Part shown: in pieces, positions 24,578 through 33,586 of the stretch
Layout: every line of letters starts with the position of its first letter
Numbering within the stretch: the stretch's first letter is position 1
Assembly: GCA_902785555.1 (NCBI GenBank)
Contig: CACZZB010000017.1
Coordinates: 1 to 46,113 of the forward strand
Length of the DNA: 46,113 nucleotides
From: an uncultured Ruminococcus sp.
GTDB lineage: Bacteria > Bacillota > Clostridia > Oscillospirales > Acutalibacteraceae
Direction: 5' to 3'
The notes under the pieces: model-generated
Seen by the model: only the letters and a program-made list of their open reading frames with translations
What the model was told of the DNA's origin: nothing
Database searches by the model: none
Position numbers and translations under genes: made by a program

Positions 24578-26881
24578 ATGAACATAACCACTGTCAGAAG
24601 AACGGATATAAAAAGTGCGTTAAGCGGAAGTACAATAAAGATGATAGCAAATATATTATATTTTTTGTGCGGTATCCTTGCGGCAAACAGCACTGTTTTT
24701 GAAAAATACTCACCTTTCGGAATATCCCTTGCAGCATCCGTACCTTTCCCGAATATATTATTTTCCATTATCGGCTCAACTGTCGGCTATATGATACGTG
24801 GAGGATATCATTTCAGATACATTGCCGCAATGCTTGCCGTACTTGCAATAAGATGGACTCTCAAGGATATAAAAAAACTCAGCAGATATTCTTTATATAA
24901 TATACTTGTCTGCATTATACCTGCAACAGCTACAAGTGTGGCTGTTATGACCGTCAACGGATATAAAGAAGTATTCATGTACATCCTCGAAACAGTCCTT
25001 GCAGGTATGGGAACATATTTTATTTCCCGCACTATCACTATCCTCAACGGTACAAAAACTCTCGGAACTCTGCTGCCGCAGGAAATTTCCGCTCTGATAC
25101 TTACAGGCTGTATCGCTTTATCGGGAATATCATCCGTAACGATAGGCTCTCTTTCTGTCGGAAGAATGATTGCAGGATTATGTATTTTAATTGCTGCTCA
25201 TTACGGAGGTGTCGCAGGCGGCTGTATTTCGGGAATATCAACGGGGATAATCTTAGGCATATCCTCCTCCGATTACTATTTTTTGGGCACATCATACGCT
25301 TTTGGCGGACTCCTTGCAGGACTTTTTGCACCTACGGGAAGAATCTTATCCGCAGTAATGTTCATTTTCGGCAGCGGTATAGCCTCACTTCAGGCAAGCG
25401 GTCTTAATACTGTCATACAGACCCTTTATGAACTGACAATATCGGGACTGATATTTATACTTATACCGAAAAATACATTCAATTTCATAACAGCCGTATT
25501 CTCCCTGAAAAAAAGCGATAAAAATTATGAAAGTTTAAGACGTTCCGTTATCATGCGTCTTGACTTCGCTTCAAAAGCATTGTCGGGTGTATCAAATGAT
25601 GTCGATGAGGTTTCAAAAAGGCTTTCAAATGTTGTGACACCTACCCTGGAAAGCGTATATCAAAAGGCTGTTGAAAATACCTGTGTACGCTGCGGCATGA
25701 AAACTTTCTGCTGGGAACACCGCAGCGGTGTTTCACTTGAATTATTCGATTCCGTTACAAAGAAACTCAAACGAAAAGGCGAAATAGAATCAAAGGATTT
25801 CTGTGATGAACTCAAAAGAAAATGCTGTCGGACTATTGAAATGGCTTCTGCCGTCAACAAGTCATATAAAAATTATCTGCTCTCCGAGGCTGCCGCCAAA
25901 CGCATTGATGAAATAAGAACTGTCGTTGCAGGGCAATTCTGCGGCTTGGGTGATATCTTGGGTGAAATGGCTGATGAATATGAGAATTATGAATTCTTCG
26001 ACAATGACCTTGCAGAAAAAATTCTGATAAAATTCAAAGACCTCGGAATGATACCGATAGATGTGAGCTGCCGTGTGGACTATATGGGAAGAATGACCGT
26101 TGAAACAGAGATATTTGACGGTGACAGAAGTAAAATAAAACGTCCTGTTATCGTCAGCGAAATCTCCAAGATATGCGGGCGTACATTCGATACTCCAAAC
26201 ATAACGGCTGCTTTCGGAAGATGCCGCATAATACTTTGCGAAAAAGCCATATTTGACGTTGAAATAGCGTCAAGTCAGCATATCAGTGACAGCGGACAAT
26301 TATGCGGTGACAACTTCAACTATTTTTATGACGGCATGGGAAGATTTATAACCGTACTCAGTGACGGTATGGGAACGGGCGGACGTGCTGCTGTTGACGG
26401 AAGAATGGCTGTCAGCATAATGTCAAAGCTCATCAAAGCCGGCTTGGGATTCGACTGTTCCCTTAAAGTTGTGAATTCTGCCCTTATGGTCAAATCCGAG
26501 GATGAATCCCTTGCCACTCTCGACATCCTTTCAATAGACCTGTATAACGGTGAAACGGATTTTTTCAAGGCCGGTGCCGCACTTTCATTTGTCAAAAAGG
26601 GCAATAAAACCTACCGCATTGAAACGCCTTCACTGCCTGTCGGAATACTCCCGGATGTCAGATTCACAGGCACTGAAGACAATTTTACCCGTGACGATAT
26701 TATCATAATGCTTTCGGACGGTGCAACCGTCACAGGTGATGAATGGATAGAACATATCCTGAATTCCTGTGAAAACAAAAGTATGCAGGAATTAGCCGAC
26801 ATTATCAATGATGAAGCCGTTTCAAGAAGAAATGACGGGCATGATGATGATATAACAGTCATTGCCGTCAAAATAAAGTAA
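24578..26881 (+). CDS. spoIIE: Stage II sporulation protein E
   Basis: A 767-residue protein from the ATG at 24578 (AAAGGAGAG upstream). The N-terminal part (about 20-320) is a multi-span membrane region of about ten hydrophobic helices. A middle cytoplasmic region contains cysteines (CVRCGMKTFCW near 370), and the C-terminal PP2C-type phosphatase has DGMGTGGRAAVDGRMA (near 595) and LSDGATVTGDEW (near 711), with metal-binding aspartates in place. SpoIIE dephosphorylates SpoIIAA to switch on sigma-F in the forespore and helps place the polar septum. Its presence indicates a sporulation programme in this organism. It is a single gene with its own promoter. Confidence 0.96.
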   Translation: MNITTVRRTDIKSALSGSTIKMIANILYFLCGILAANSTVFEKYSPFGISLAASVPFPNILFSIIGSTVGYMIRGGYHFRYIAAMLAVLAIRWTLKDIKKLSRYSLYNILVCIIPATATSVAVMTVNGYKEVFMYILETVLAGMGTYFISRTITILNGTKTLGTLLPQEISALILTGCIALSGISSVTIGSLSVGRMIAGLCILIAAHYGGVAGGCISGISTGIILGISSSDYYFLGTSYAFGGLLAGLFAPTGRILSAVMFIFGSGIASLQASGLNTVIQTLYELTISGLIFILIPKNTFNFITAVFSLKKSDKNYESLRRSVIMRLDFASKALSGVSNDVDEVSKRLSNVVTPTLESVYQKAVENTCVRCGMKTFCWEHRSGVSLELFDSVTKKLKRKGEIESKDFCDELKRKCCRTIEMASAVNKSYKNYLLSEAAAKRIDEIRTVVAGQFCGLGDILGEMADEYENYEFFDNDLAEKILIKFKDLGMIPIDVSCRVDYMGRMTVETEIFDGDRSKIKRPVIVSEISKICGRTFDTPNITAAFGRCRIILCEKAIFDVEIASSQHISDSGQLCGDNFNYFYDGMGRFITVLSDGMGTGGRAAVDGRMAVSIMSKLIKAGLGFDCSLKVVNSALMVKSEDESLATLDILSIDLYNGETDFFKAGAALSFVKKGNKTYRIETPSLPVGILPDVRFTGTEDNFTRDDIIIMLSDGATVTGDEWIEHILNSCENKSMQELADIINDEAVSRRNDGHDDDITVIAVKIK

Positions 26882-26950
26882 AAATGCTTTGACAAACATT
26901 TCCTGTTGTATTATAATTTTTTTAAAAGAATTAAAGAGGAGATGTAAAAT

Positions 26951-29770
26951 TTGCTCAAAATACAGAATATCAAAAAGCAGTATAAAACAGGCGACCTTAT
27001 ACAAACTGCTCTCAATGATGTCAGCCTTAATTTCCGTGACAATGAATTTGTTGCAATACTTGGTCCTTCGGGTTCGGGAAAAACCACACTGCTCAATATC
27101 ATAGGCGGTCTTGACAGATATGACAGCGGTAACCTTATCATCAACGGCATTTCAACAAAAAAATACAGGGACAGGGACTGGGATTCCTACCGCAACCATA
27201 CGATAGGCTTTGTATTCCAAAGCTATAACCTTATACCTCATCAAAGTATCCTATCAAATGTCGAACTTGCCCTCACAATTTCGGGCATATCAAAGTCAGA
27301 ACGAAAAAAACGTGCAAAAGAGGCTCTTGAAAAAGTCGGCTTGGGCAACCAGCTCCATAAAAGACCCAATCAGATGTCGGGCGGTCAGATGCAGAGAGTT
27401 GCCATTGCACGAGCATTAGTCAACAATCCAAGCATACTTCTTGCCGATGAACCCACAGGTGCTCTTGATTCCGAAACAAGCATACAGGTTATGGACTTAC
27501 TAAACGAAGTCGCAAAGGACAGGCTCGTCATAATGGTAACACACAATCCCGAGCTTGCCGAAAAATACGCCAATCGTATCGTAAAACTTTCCGACGGCAA
27601 AATCATTGATGATTCCAACCCCTTTGAACCGAAAGATGACGAAAAAGAACCCGAACATAAAAATATGGGAAGGTCATCAATGTCATTCTTTACAGCACTT
27701 TCACTGAGCTTCAACAACCTCCGCACAAAAAAGGGCAGGACTTTCCTCACATCCTTTGCAGGCTCAATAGGCATTATCGGAATTGCCCTTATCCTCTCTC
27801 TTTCAAACGGTGTAAATCTCTATATCGACAGTATTCAGCGAAATACAATGTCATCTTATCCCATAAGTATAAAAGCCCAGTCTATTGACCTGAGCAGTTT
27901 CATTGAAGCCCGTCAGAAATCCCTTAATCCGGACCCCGCCACACATGACATGAACGCTGTATATTCCGATAATACACAGCTTGAAGCCGTTTCAAAAATG
28001 TCAACGAGCTTTACTAAAAACAATCTTACGGACTTCAAAAAATATCTCGACAACAAAGACAGCGAGATAAATAAATATATCGGTGAAAACGGTATAATCT
28101 ATTCCTACGACACCAAATTTACTGTATATTCCTATGACCCGAATGATAAACTTGTAAACACTGACGGCAGTACCATCAATGACAAGAAAAATCAGACGAT
28201 ATCATTTGGCGGTATGGAATTCGGTGCAACCGACGGTGCTATGGCTATGGTCGGAGGCGGTACTTCAATGCTTGAAGAAATCCTGCATGACCCCAAAACC
28301 AATGCTGTAAGCAGTGCCATTACAGATAACTATGACATTGTATACGGCTCTATGCCCAAAGCATACAACGAACTTGTTCTTGTTCTTGACGAAAACAATG
28401 AAATACCCATAACAGCCCTTTATCAGATGGGATTCCTTCCCGTAGATGAATATAAGGAAATTTCAAAGAAAATCGAAAAAGGCGAAAATGTTGAATTGGA
28501 TGACCACAAACTTGAATATCAGGATATATGCAATAAGGATTTTTATGTTATGCCTGCCTGTGACTACTATGTAAAAAACAGATTCGGATATTATGATGAT
28601 ATCTCATCAGACGAGGATAAAATAAAACAAAAACTTGAAAACGCCCTCATACTAAAGGTAACAGGTATCATAAAACTTAAAGAGGATTCCGACAATATCC
28701 TCATATCAAAACCTCTCGGATATACAAGACTTCTTACAAACTATATAATAGACTACACCAATAACAGCCGTATAGTTCAGGCTCAGCATGATGACCAAAA
28801 CAGGAACGTCATAACAGGAATGGTATTCGAGCCTAAAACCGACAGCGAAAAAATCAATGATACCAAAAAATATATTGAAAATCTCGGTATCACCGATAAA
28901 GCCAATATGTATATGAGAATGATGGCACTGGCTGCAATGTCAGGAAATATACCCGAAACTTCCACACCTGAAATGTCAATGCCCGAAACCTCCATGACAC
29001 CCGAAATGCTCGCTCAGCTTCAACAGCAGGCTCAACAACAAGCTGTACAAACTCCGCCCACTACCGAAGAAGGTATGGCAAAGGCTTTTGACCAATATAT
29101 GAAAGCTCCCTCTGATGATGTACTTATATCTATTTATGACAACTACATATCATCGGGAAGCTATGAGGATAATCTGGAAAAATTGGGCGTTATAAGCCTT
29201 GATGCTCCTTCATCTATAAGCATATATGCAGACAGCTTTGAAGACAAGGACTCTATTTCGAGATGTATCGAAGACTACAACAAAACTGTCACAGAAGAAA
29301 ATAAAATAACCTATACAGACTTTGTCGGTCTTCTGATGTCCTCGGTAACTACTATAATAAATGTTATATCCTATGTACTCATAGCCTTTGTAGCCGTTTC
29401 TCTGATAGTATCATCTATCATGATAGGCATTATAACTTATATATCCGTCCTTGAACGTACAAAGGAAATAGGTATACTCCGTGCGATAGGTGCTTCAAAG
29501 AGAAATATATCTCAGGTATTCAATGCCGAAACATTCATTATCGGACTTCTTTCGGGAATTATCGGAATAGGTACATCACTTCTTCTTCTGATACCTATAA
29601 ACGCAATAATCCACAATATCATCGGAAATGCAACGGTAAATGCTGTCCTGCCTTGGGATAGTGCTGTAATACTGATAATATTAAGTGTAATACTGACTCT
29701 CATAGGAGGACTTATACCCTCAAGGAAAGCCGCTAAAAAAGACCCTGTTGCCGCACTCCGTACCGAATAA
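26951..29770 (+). CDS. ABC transporter with fused ATPase and FtsX/MacB-type permease
   Basis: A 939-residue protein with a TTG start after AGAGGAG. Residues 1-230 are a LolD/MacB-type ATPase: Walker A GPSGSGKTT (38-46), signature MSGGQMQR (about 141-148), LLADEPTGALD. A transmembrane helix near 270-290 is followed by a large extracytoplasmic domain of about 500 residues and three helices near the end (about 800-930), the FtsX layout. The outer domain holds a low-complexity stretch near 667-705 rich in Pro, Glu, Thr and Met (ETSTPEMSMPETS), then Gln. MacB-type pumps export peptides, antibiotics or lipoproteins or act as mechanotransmitters. No substrate-specific partner is seen; spoIIE lies directly upstream. 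Single-chain fusion is common in Clostridia. Confidence 0.88.
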   Translation: MLKIQNIKKQYKTGDLIQTALNDVSLNFRDNEFVAILGPSGSGKTTLLNIIGGLDRYDSGNLIINGISTKKYRDRDWDSYRNHTIGFVFQSYNLIPHQSILSNVELALTISGISKSERKKRAKEALEKVGLGNQLHKRPNQMSGGQMQRVAIARALVNNPSILLADEPTGALDSETSIQVMDLLNEVAKDRLVIMVTHNPELAEKYANRIVKLSDGKIIDDSNPFEPKDDEKEPEHKNMGRSSMSFFTALSLSFNNLRTKKGRTFLTSFAGSIGIIGIALILSLSNGVNLYIDSIQRNTMSSYPISIKAQSIDLSSFIEARQKSLNPDPATHDMNAVYSDNTQLEAVSKMSTSFTKNNLTDFKKYLDNKDSEINKYIGENGIIYSYDTKFTVYSYDPNDKLVNTDGSTINDKKNQTISFGGMEFGATDGAMAMVGGGTSMLEEILHDPKTNAVSSAITDNYDIVYGSMPKAYNELVLVLDENNEIPITALYQMGFLPVDEYKEISKKIEKGENVELDDHKLEYQDICNKDFYVMPACDYYVKNRFGYYDDISSDEDKIKQKLENALILKVTGIIKLKEDSDNILISKPLGYTRLLTNYIIDYTNNSRIVQAQHDDQNRNVITGMVFEPKTDSEKINDTKKYIENLGITDKANMYMRMMALAAMSGNIPETSTPEMSMPETSMTPEMLAQLQQQAQQQAVQTPPTTEEGMAKAFDQYMKAPSDDVLISIYDNYISSGSYEDNLEKLGVISLDAPSSISIYADSFEDKDSISRCIEDYNKTVTEENKITYTDFVGLLMSSVTTIINVISYVLIAFVAVSLIVSSIMIGIITYISVLERTKEIGILRAIGASKRNISQVFNAETFIIGLLSGIIGIGTSLLLLIPINAIIHNIIGNATVNAVLPWDSAVILIILSVILTLIGGLIPSRKAAKKDPVAALRTE

Positions 29771-29779
29771 AAAAATTTT

Positions 29780-29810
29780 GGCTGATGTTTTTTACATCAG
29801 CCGTTTTTTT
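29780..29810. terminator. Terminator after the ABC transporter
   Basis: GGCTGATGT (29780-29788) and ACATCAGCC (29794-29802) form a stem, with T7 or more after it on the plus strand. A-rich sequence on the other side may let it serve the convergent GNAT gene. Confidence 0.88.
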
Positions 29811-30247
29811 TACTTCTTCAATTCAAGATACGGTATTTCCTCAAATCCCAGCTTTCGATAAAATTTCACAGCATTTTTATTTTCCCTTTCAGCCTCCAAT
29901 CTAAAAAGATATTCGGGATATTTCTGAAAAATATGCTCAAAAAATTTGTTTCCGATACCCTTATTTCTGTAATTTTCCTTTATGTAAATATCTTCTATCC
30001 AGATACATGGCTTGCCGAATTCCGTTGAAAAACTTTTTGCAAGCATACCATATCCCACAATTTCACCGTTACTTTCAAAAACATACCCTTCCGCAAACGG
30101 ACTATCACTAAGACAGGCTTTTACATCATTTTCATAGATTTCCTGCGAGCCGTCTGTCAGTACCGCTTCCGAATGATAGAATACATTCATCATATCAATG
30201 ACTTCTTTTTTATCTTCATCTTTCATAATTCTTATATCAATGTTCAT
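29810..30247 (-). CDS. GNAT-family N-acetyltransferase
   Basis: A 145-residue single-domain GNAT protein: IRIMKDEDKKEV at the start, YGMLAKSF and IWIEDIYIKENYRNKGIGNKF with the acetyl-CoA loop RNKGIG, and NKNAVKFYRKLGF near the end. It transfers an acetyl group from acetyl-CoA to an amine; the substrate cannot be told. GGGGAG precedes the ATG. The start overlaps the stop of the radical SAM gene by ATGA, so they are translationally coupled. Confidence 0.92.
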   Translation of the reverse strand: MNIDIRIMKDEDKKEVIDMMNVFYHSEAVLTDGSQEIYENDVKACLSDSPFAEGYVFESNGEIVGYGMLAKSFSTEFGKPCIWIEDIYIKENYRNKGIGNKFFEHIFQKYPEYLFRLEAERENKNAVKFYRKLGFEEIPYLELKK

Positions 30248-31161
30248 TTTATACTGCTCCCCTGATAAATATTTTTTGCTTTCAATTCATGATTTATCAA
30301 ATTCAGTACACGCCTTTTATCACAGCTCCATAAAGGTGATATCAGTATCTTTTTATCACCGTCACCCGTTAGTCTGTGTATAACTACATTTTCGGGCAAT
30401 ATACTTATCACATCTCCCACAAGCGATATATATTCATCTTCTTCAAGTGTCCTGAAATATCCACTTTCATACAGTTCAGCCAGCTTTGTATTTTTAAGAA
30501 CGTGCAGAAGCTGTATTTTTATTCCATCGGTAACTTTCCCGACATATTCCGTTGTTTCAAGCATTTGTTCACGACTTTCATCGGGTAAGCCCAATATTAT
30601 ATGAGTTATTACATTCACTCCTGTATTTTTCAATTTCTCGACTGCTCTGTCATAACATTCCAATTCATATCCACGGTTGATGAAATCAGCTGTTTTTTGG
30701 TGGATCGTCTGCAATCCCAACTCTACCCAAACGGGCTTTATCTTCGCCATATCTGATATAAGCCTTATCTTGTCATCTTCAAGACAGTCGGGTCTTGTTG
30801 CTATCGACAGAACGGCTATATCGTTACGCTTTATGACAGGCATAAAAAGATTTTGAAGATATTCCGTATCGGCATAAGTATTTGTGTAGGACTGAAAATA
30901 CGCTATGTATCTGTCACCATGAAATTTATCTCCGACAAGAGTTTTCGCATACTCTATCTGACTTGAAATATCAGTACATGGTGCGGCAAAATCCCCCGAA
31001 CCGCCCTCACTGCAAAATATACATCCTTCTGCCGATAATTTCCCGTCACGGTTTGGACACGTCATTCCTCCGCTCAATGACAGCTTATACAGCTTTTCAC
31101 CGAAGGTTTCTTTAAGATAGCAGTCAAGCGAATAATATCTTCTTCCGTTCCAATATTTCAT
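30244..31161 (-). CDS. Radical SAM protein, YtqA/TIGR01212 family
   Basis: A 305-residue protein. The iron-sulfur cluster motif is C-x11-C-x2-C (MTCPNRDGKLSAEGCIFCSE), typical of this family in place of the usual CxxxCxxC. IATRPDCLEDD and ELGLQTIHQKT are also family features, and the neighbourhood of Elp3-like proteins suggests RNA modification. The reaction is unknown to me. GGGGGA precedes the ATG. It is coupled to a GNAT gene, and the rubredoxin gene lies just upstream in the same direction, though a terminator stands between. Confidence 0.9.
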   Translation of the reverse strand: MKYWNGRRYYSLDCYLKETFGEKLYKLSLSGGMTCPNRDGKLSAEGCIFCSEGGSGDFAAPCTDISSQIEYAKTLVGDKFHGDRYIAYFQSYTNTYADTEYLQNLFMPVIKRNDIAVLSIATRPDCLEDDKIRLISDMAKIKPVWVELGLQTIHQKTADFINRGYELECYDRAVEKLKNTGVNVITHIILGLPDESREQMLETTEYVGKVTDGIKIQLLHVLKNTKLAELYESGYFRTLEEDEYISLVGDVISILPENVVIHRLTGDGDKKILISPLWSCDKRRVLNLINHELKAKNIYQGSSIK

Positions 31162-31175
31162 AAAAAATCCCCCGA

Positions 31176-31215
31176 AATAAAAAGAGAGGAAAACAAAAAC
31201 ATTGCTCTCCCCTCT
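31176..31215 (-). terminator. Terminator between rubredoxin and radical SAM genes
   Basis: On the minus strand AGAGGGGA and TCCTCTCT pair (one G-T pair, positions 31208-31215 and 31183-31190), followed by TTTTTATTT. The radical SAM ribosome site comes immediately after. Since no other promoter is clear, the radical SAM and GNAT genes may depend on read-through. Confidence 0.6.
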
Positions 31216-31234
31216 AAAAACATTTTTTTACAGA

Positions 31235-31393
31235 TTATTCAGCGGAAAAATTGCTCTTGTCAACACCGCACAAAGGACATACCCAATCTTCGGGAAGATC
31301 TTCAAAAGCTGTGTTCGGAGCAATGCCATTAGCATCATCACCTTCAACAGGGTCATAAACATATCCGCATACGTCACATACATACTTCTGCAC
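31235..31393 (-). CDS. Rubredoxin
   Basis: A 52-residue protein from a GTG start, with GAGGTG seven bases upstream. The frame was found by reading the gap between the radical SAM and pullulanase genes. It has the two rubredoxin knuckles, CDVCGY (Cys6, Cys9) and CPLCG (Cys39, Cys42), and the standard YVYDPVEGD and [11 protein letters not shown] segments. The four cysteines bind one iron. Rubredoxin carries electrons in anaerobes, commonly to rubrerythrin or flavodiiron proteins that remove oxygen and peroxide. It has its own consensus promoter and terminator, so it is probably a strongly expressed single gene. Confidence 0.96.
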   Translation of the reverse strand: MQKYVCDVCGYVYDPVEGDDANGIAPNTAFEDLPEDWVCPLCGVDKSNFSAE

Positions 31394-31439
31394 TTTTCAA
31401 CACCTCACTTACTAAAAAAATATACAAAACATTTGGGTA

Positions 31440-31468
31440 ATTATATCATATATCCACAGTAATGTCAA
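31440..31468 (-). promoter_or_regulatory. Consensus promoter of the rubredoxin gene
   Basis: On the minus strand TTGACA (31463-31468), 17 bases, TATAAT (31440-31445): both hexamers and spacing are perfect. Confidence 0.85.
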
Positions 31469-31501
31469 TAATAACGAGAAAATTTTTGTACTGTTTTCAT
31501 A

Positions 31502-33457
31502 TCATTTATCAGAAACAAGTATCAATGCCGACATAGGAGGTATTTTCACTGTATTTCCTTCTATTGTTCCAAGACTTGAAAGTCCTGCTTTTTGGGAATC
31601 GGCAATTATTGTCCATTTTTCGGGCAAGGTCTTATTTTCCTGTGCAAGAAGTTCGGATTCCGTTTCGATTTCATTCGCATTTACGAGGACTGCAATATAC
31701 TTCCATTCCTTTTCGGGAGCGATAGTATTTTCAAGAGTATATGCAACTGTACCCTCCGGATTCTTGGAAAACTTGATAAGCTTTGCAGAATTGACTGTCG
31801 GGTCTCTGAACGGTGAAAAATTCTTTCTTATCTTGATAAGTCCCTTGTAATATTCTGCCAAATCGGCATATTTTTCAAGACTGCTCCAATCTATCTGATT
31901 TATTTTATCAGACGATACATAGCTGTTATCATCACCGAACTTTGTACGGGCAAATTCTTCACCTGCCTGCATGAATACTATTCCCTGTGATGTGAGCATG
32001 AGTGCCGCCGACATTTTATTCATTGCAACAAGTTTTTCATCTCTTTCATCATAAGACATATCATTTTTGACTGAAAGGACAAGTTTGTCATAAAGAGTGA
32101 AATTATCATGTGCCGACGTATAAGCGATAGCCTGTGAGGGCTGATTCGACCACTTTTCGGAAATACAGTTTGCTGTTATGCCCGATTTGAGTTCCTCGGT
32201 AAATTCACCGCTCTGTACAAATCCCTGTTCGAGTGCATTGAAAACATGACCTTTTACTGCATCCCTGAAATTATCGTTGAATGCTCCGACTCTGTTATTC
32301 AGCTTATGGATATTCTTTTTTACACAAGTATCCGTTTTTGTACCAAGCTTGCCGCCTGTCCAAGGCTCTCCGTACATAATTATCTTTTCACCGTCGGGAA
32401 TGTTTTCATCAAGAGCTTTTCTTATTCCGTTTATGGTATCGACATCATGTACTCCCATAAGGTCAAATCTGAATCCGTCGATATGATATTCCTTTACCCA
32501 ATATAATATGGAATCCGTCATGAACTTTCTGTACATAAGGTGTTCACTTGCAGTTTCATTGCCACAGCCAGAACCGTCACTGAGCGTGCCGTCCTTTTCA
32601 AGCCTGAAATAATAACCCGGAACGGTATTGTCAAACCAGCTTCCCTTTGCCGAATACATATGATTATAGACAACATCCATAATAACGCCTATTCCTGCTT
32701 TATGCAGTGCCATTATCATCTGCTTCAGCTCTTTTACCCTGACATTTCCGTCAAAAGGATCTGTCGAGTAAGACCCCTCGGGAACATTGTAATTAAGTGG
32801 GTCATAACCCCAGTTGAACTGTGGTTTTTCAAGATGAGCCTCATCTACTGTTGCATAGTCATACATAGGCAATATTTGTACATGAGTTATACCTAATTTT
32901 TTCAGATAATCAATGCACGTTGAAATTTCGCCTTTTCCGTCAAGTGTCGTACCGTTTTCGGTAAAAGCAAGATATTTTCCCCTGTGCCTGAGCGAAACTC
33001 CCGAAAGCGTACTTATCGAAAAATCCCTCACATGGATTTCCCATACAACTGCATCAGTCGGATTTTCAAGCAAAATATTACGGTCATTATCCCAATTTTC
33101 GGGATTAGTGCTTTCAAGGTCAACGACCATGCTCCTTTTTCCGTTGACACCTGCAGCTTTTGCGTATATATCCGCTGTTTCCCTTGTTGTCCCGTCAACA
33201 GTCACCAAATATGTATAATATGTATTTTTTATATCACCGTCAATTTTGATACTCCATACGCCGTTTTCACCCTTTGTCATTATTTCAAGGGATATAACTT
33301 CATCCGTATCTCCCGTTTTATAGAGTTTCAATACAACATCACTTGCCGACGGTGCCCATACTTTGAATACAGTAAAATTCTTTGAATAAACGGCTCCCAA
33401 ATCGTTGCCGAAATAAGCTTGCTCATCGAGAATATGTGAATATTTTAAATTTGACAT
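31502..33457 (-). CDS. pulA: Type I pullulanase (GH13)
   Basis: A 651-residue intracellular debranching enzyme; no signal peptide. GGAGG lies eight bases before the ATG at 33457, so the longer frame to 33487 is rejected. An N-terminal CBM48-like domain (FTVFKVWAPSASDVVLKLY) leads to the GH13 barrel. The pullulanase signature YNVPEGSYSTDP is present, with DVVYNHMY (region I), GFRFDLMGVHD (region II, nucleophile Asp), GEPW (region III, acid Glu) and TSAHDNFT (region IV). It hydrolyses alpha-1,6 branches of pullulan, glycogen or imported limit dextrins. With the GH31 enzyme at 40.8 kb it suggests intracellular breakdown of starch-derived oligosaccharides. Confidence 0.95.
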   Translation of the reverse strand: MSNLKYSHILDEQAYFGNDLGAVYSKNFTVFKVWAPSASDVVLKLYKTGDTDEVISLEIMTKGENGVWSIKIDGDIKNTYYTYLVTVDGTTRETADIYAKAAGVNGKRSMVVDLESTNPENWDNDRNILLENPTDAVVWEIHVRDFSISTLSGVSLRHRGKYLAFTENGTTLDGKGEISTCIDYLKKLGITHVQILPMYDYATVDEAHLEKPQFNWGYDPLNYNVPEGSYSTDPFDGNVRVKELKQMIMALHKAGIGVIMDVVYNHMYSAKGSWFDNTVPGYYFRLEKDGTLSDGSGCGNETASEHLMYRKFMTDSILYWVKEYHIDGFRFDLMGVHDVDTINGIRKALDENIPDGEKIIMYGEPWTGGKLGTKTDTCVKKNIHKLNNRVGAFNDNFRDAVKGHVFNALEQGFVQSGEFTEELKSGITANCISEKWSNQPSQAIAYTSAHDNFTLYDKLVLSVKNDMSYDERDEKLVAMNKMSAALMLTSQGIVFMQAGEEFARTKFGDDNSYVSSDKINQIDWSSLEKYADLAEYYKGLIKIRKNFSPFRDPTVNSAKLIKFSKNPEGTVAYTLENTIAPEKEWKYIAVLVNANEIETESELLAQENKTLPEKWTIIADSQKAGLSSLGTIEGNTVKIPPMSALILVSDK

Positions 33458-33549
33458 ATAAAAAAACCTCCACGAAATATAAATCACATTTATAATTTTA
33501 TCATATTTTGATATAAAATTACAATAGTTTTATAAAAAAATTATAAAAA

Positions 33550-33579
33550 ACGGCAATTCGCACAAATACGAACTGCCGT
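33550..33579 (-). terminator. Terminator of the AI-2E-family gene
   Basis: ACGGCAGTTCG and CGAATTGCCGT pair on the minus strand (33569-33579 with 33550-33560, one wobble), followed by a T-rich run. It separates this gene from the pullulanase gene downstream. Confidence 0.8.
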
Positions 33580-33586
33580 CTTGAAT

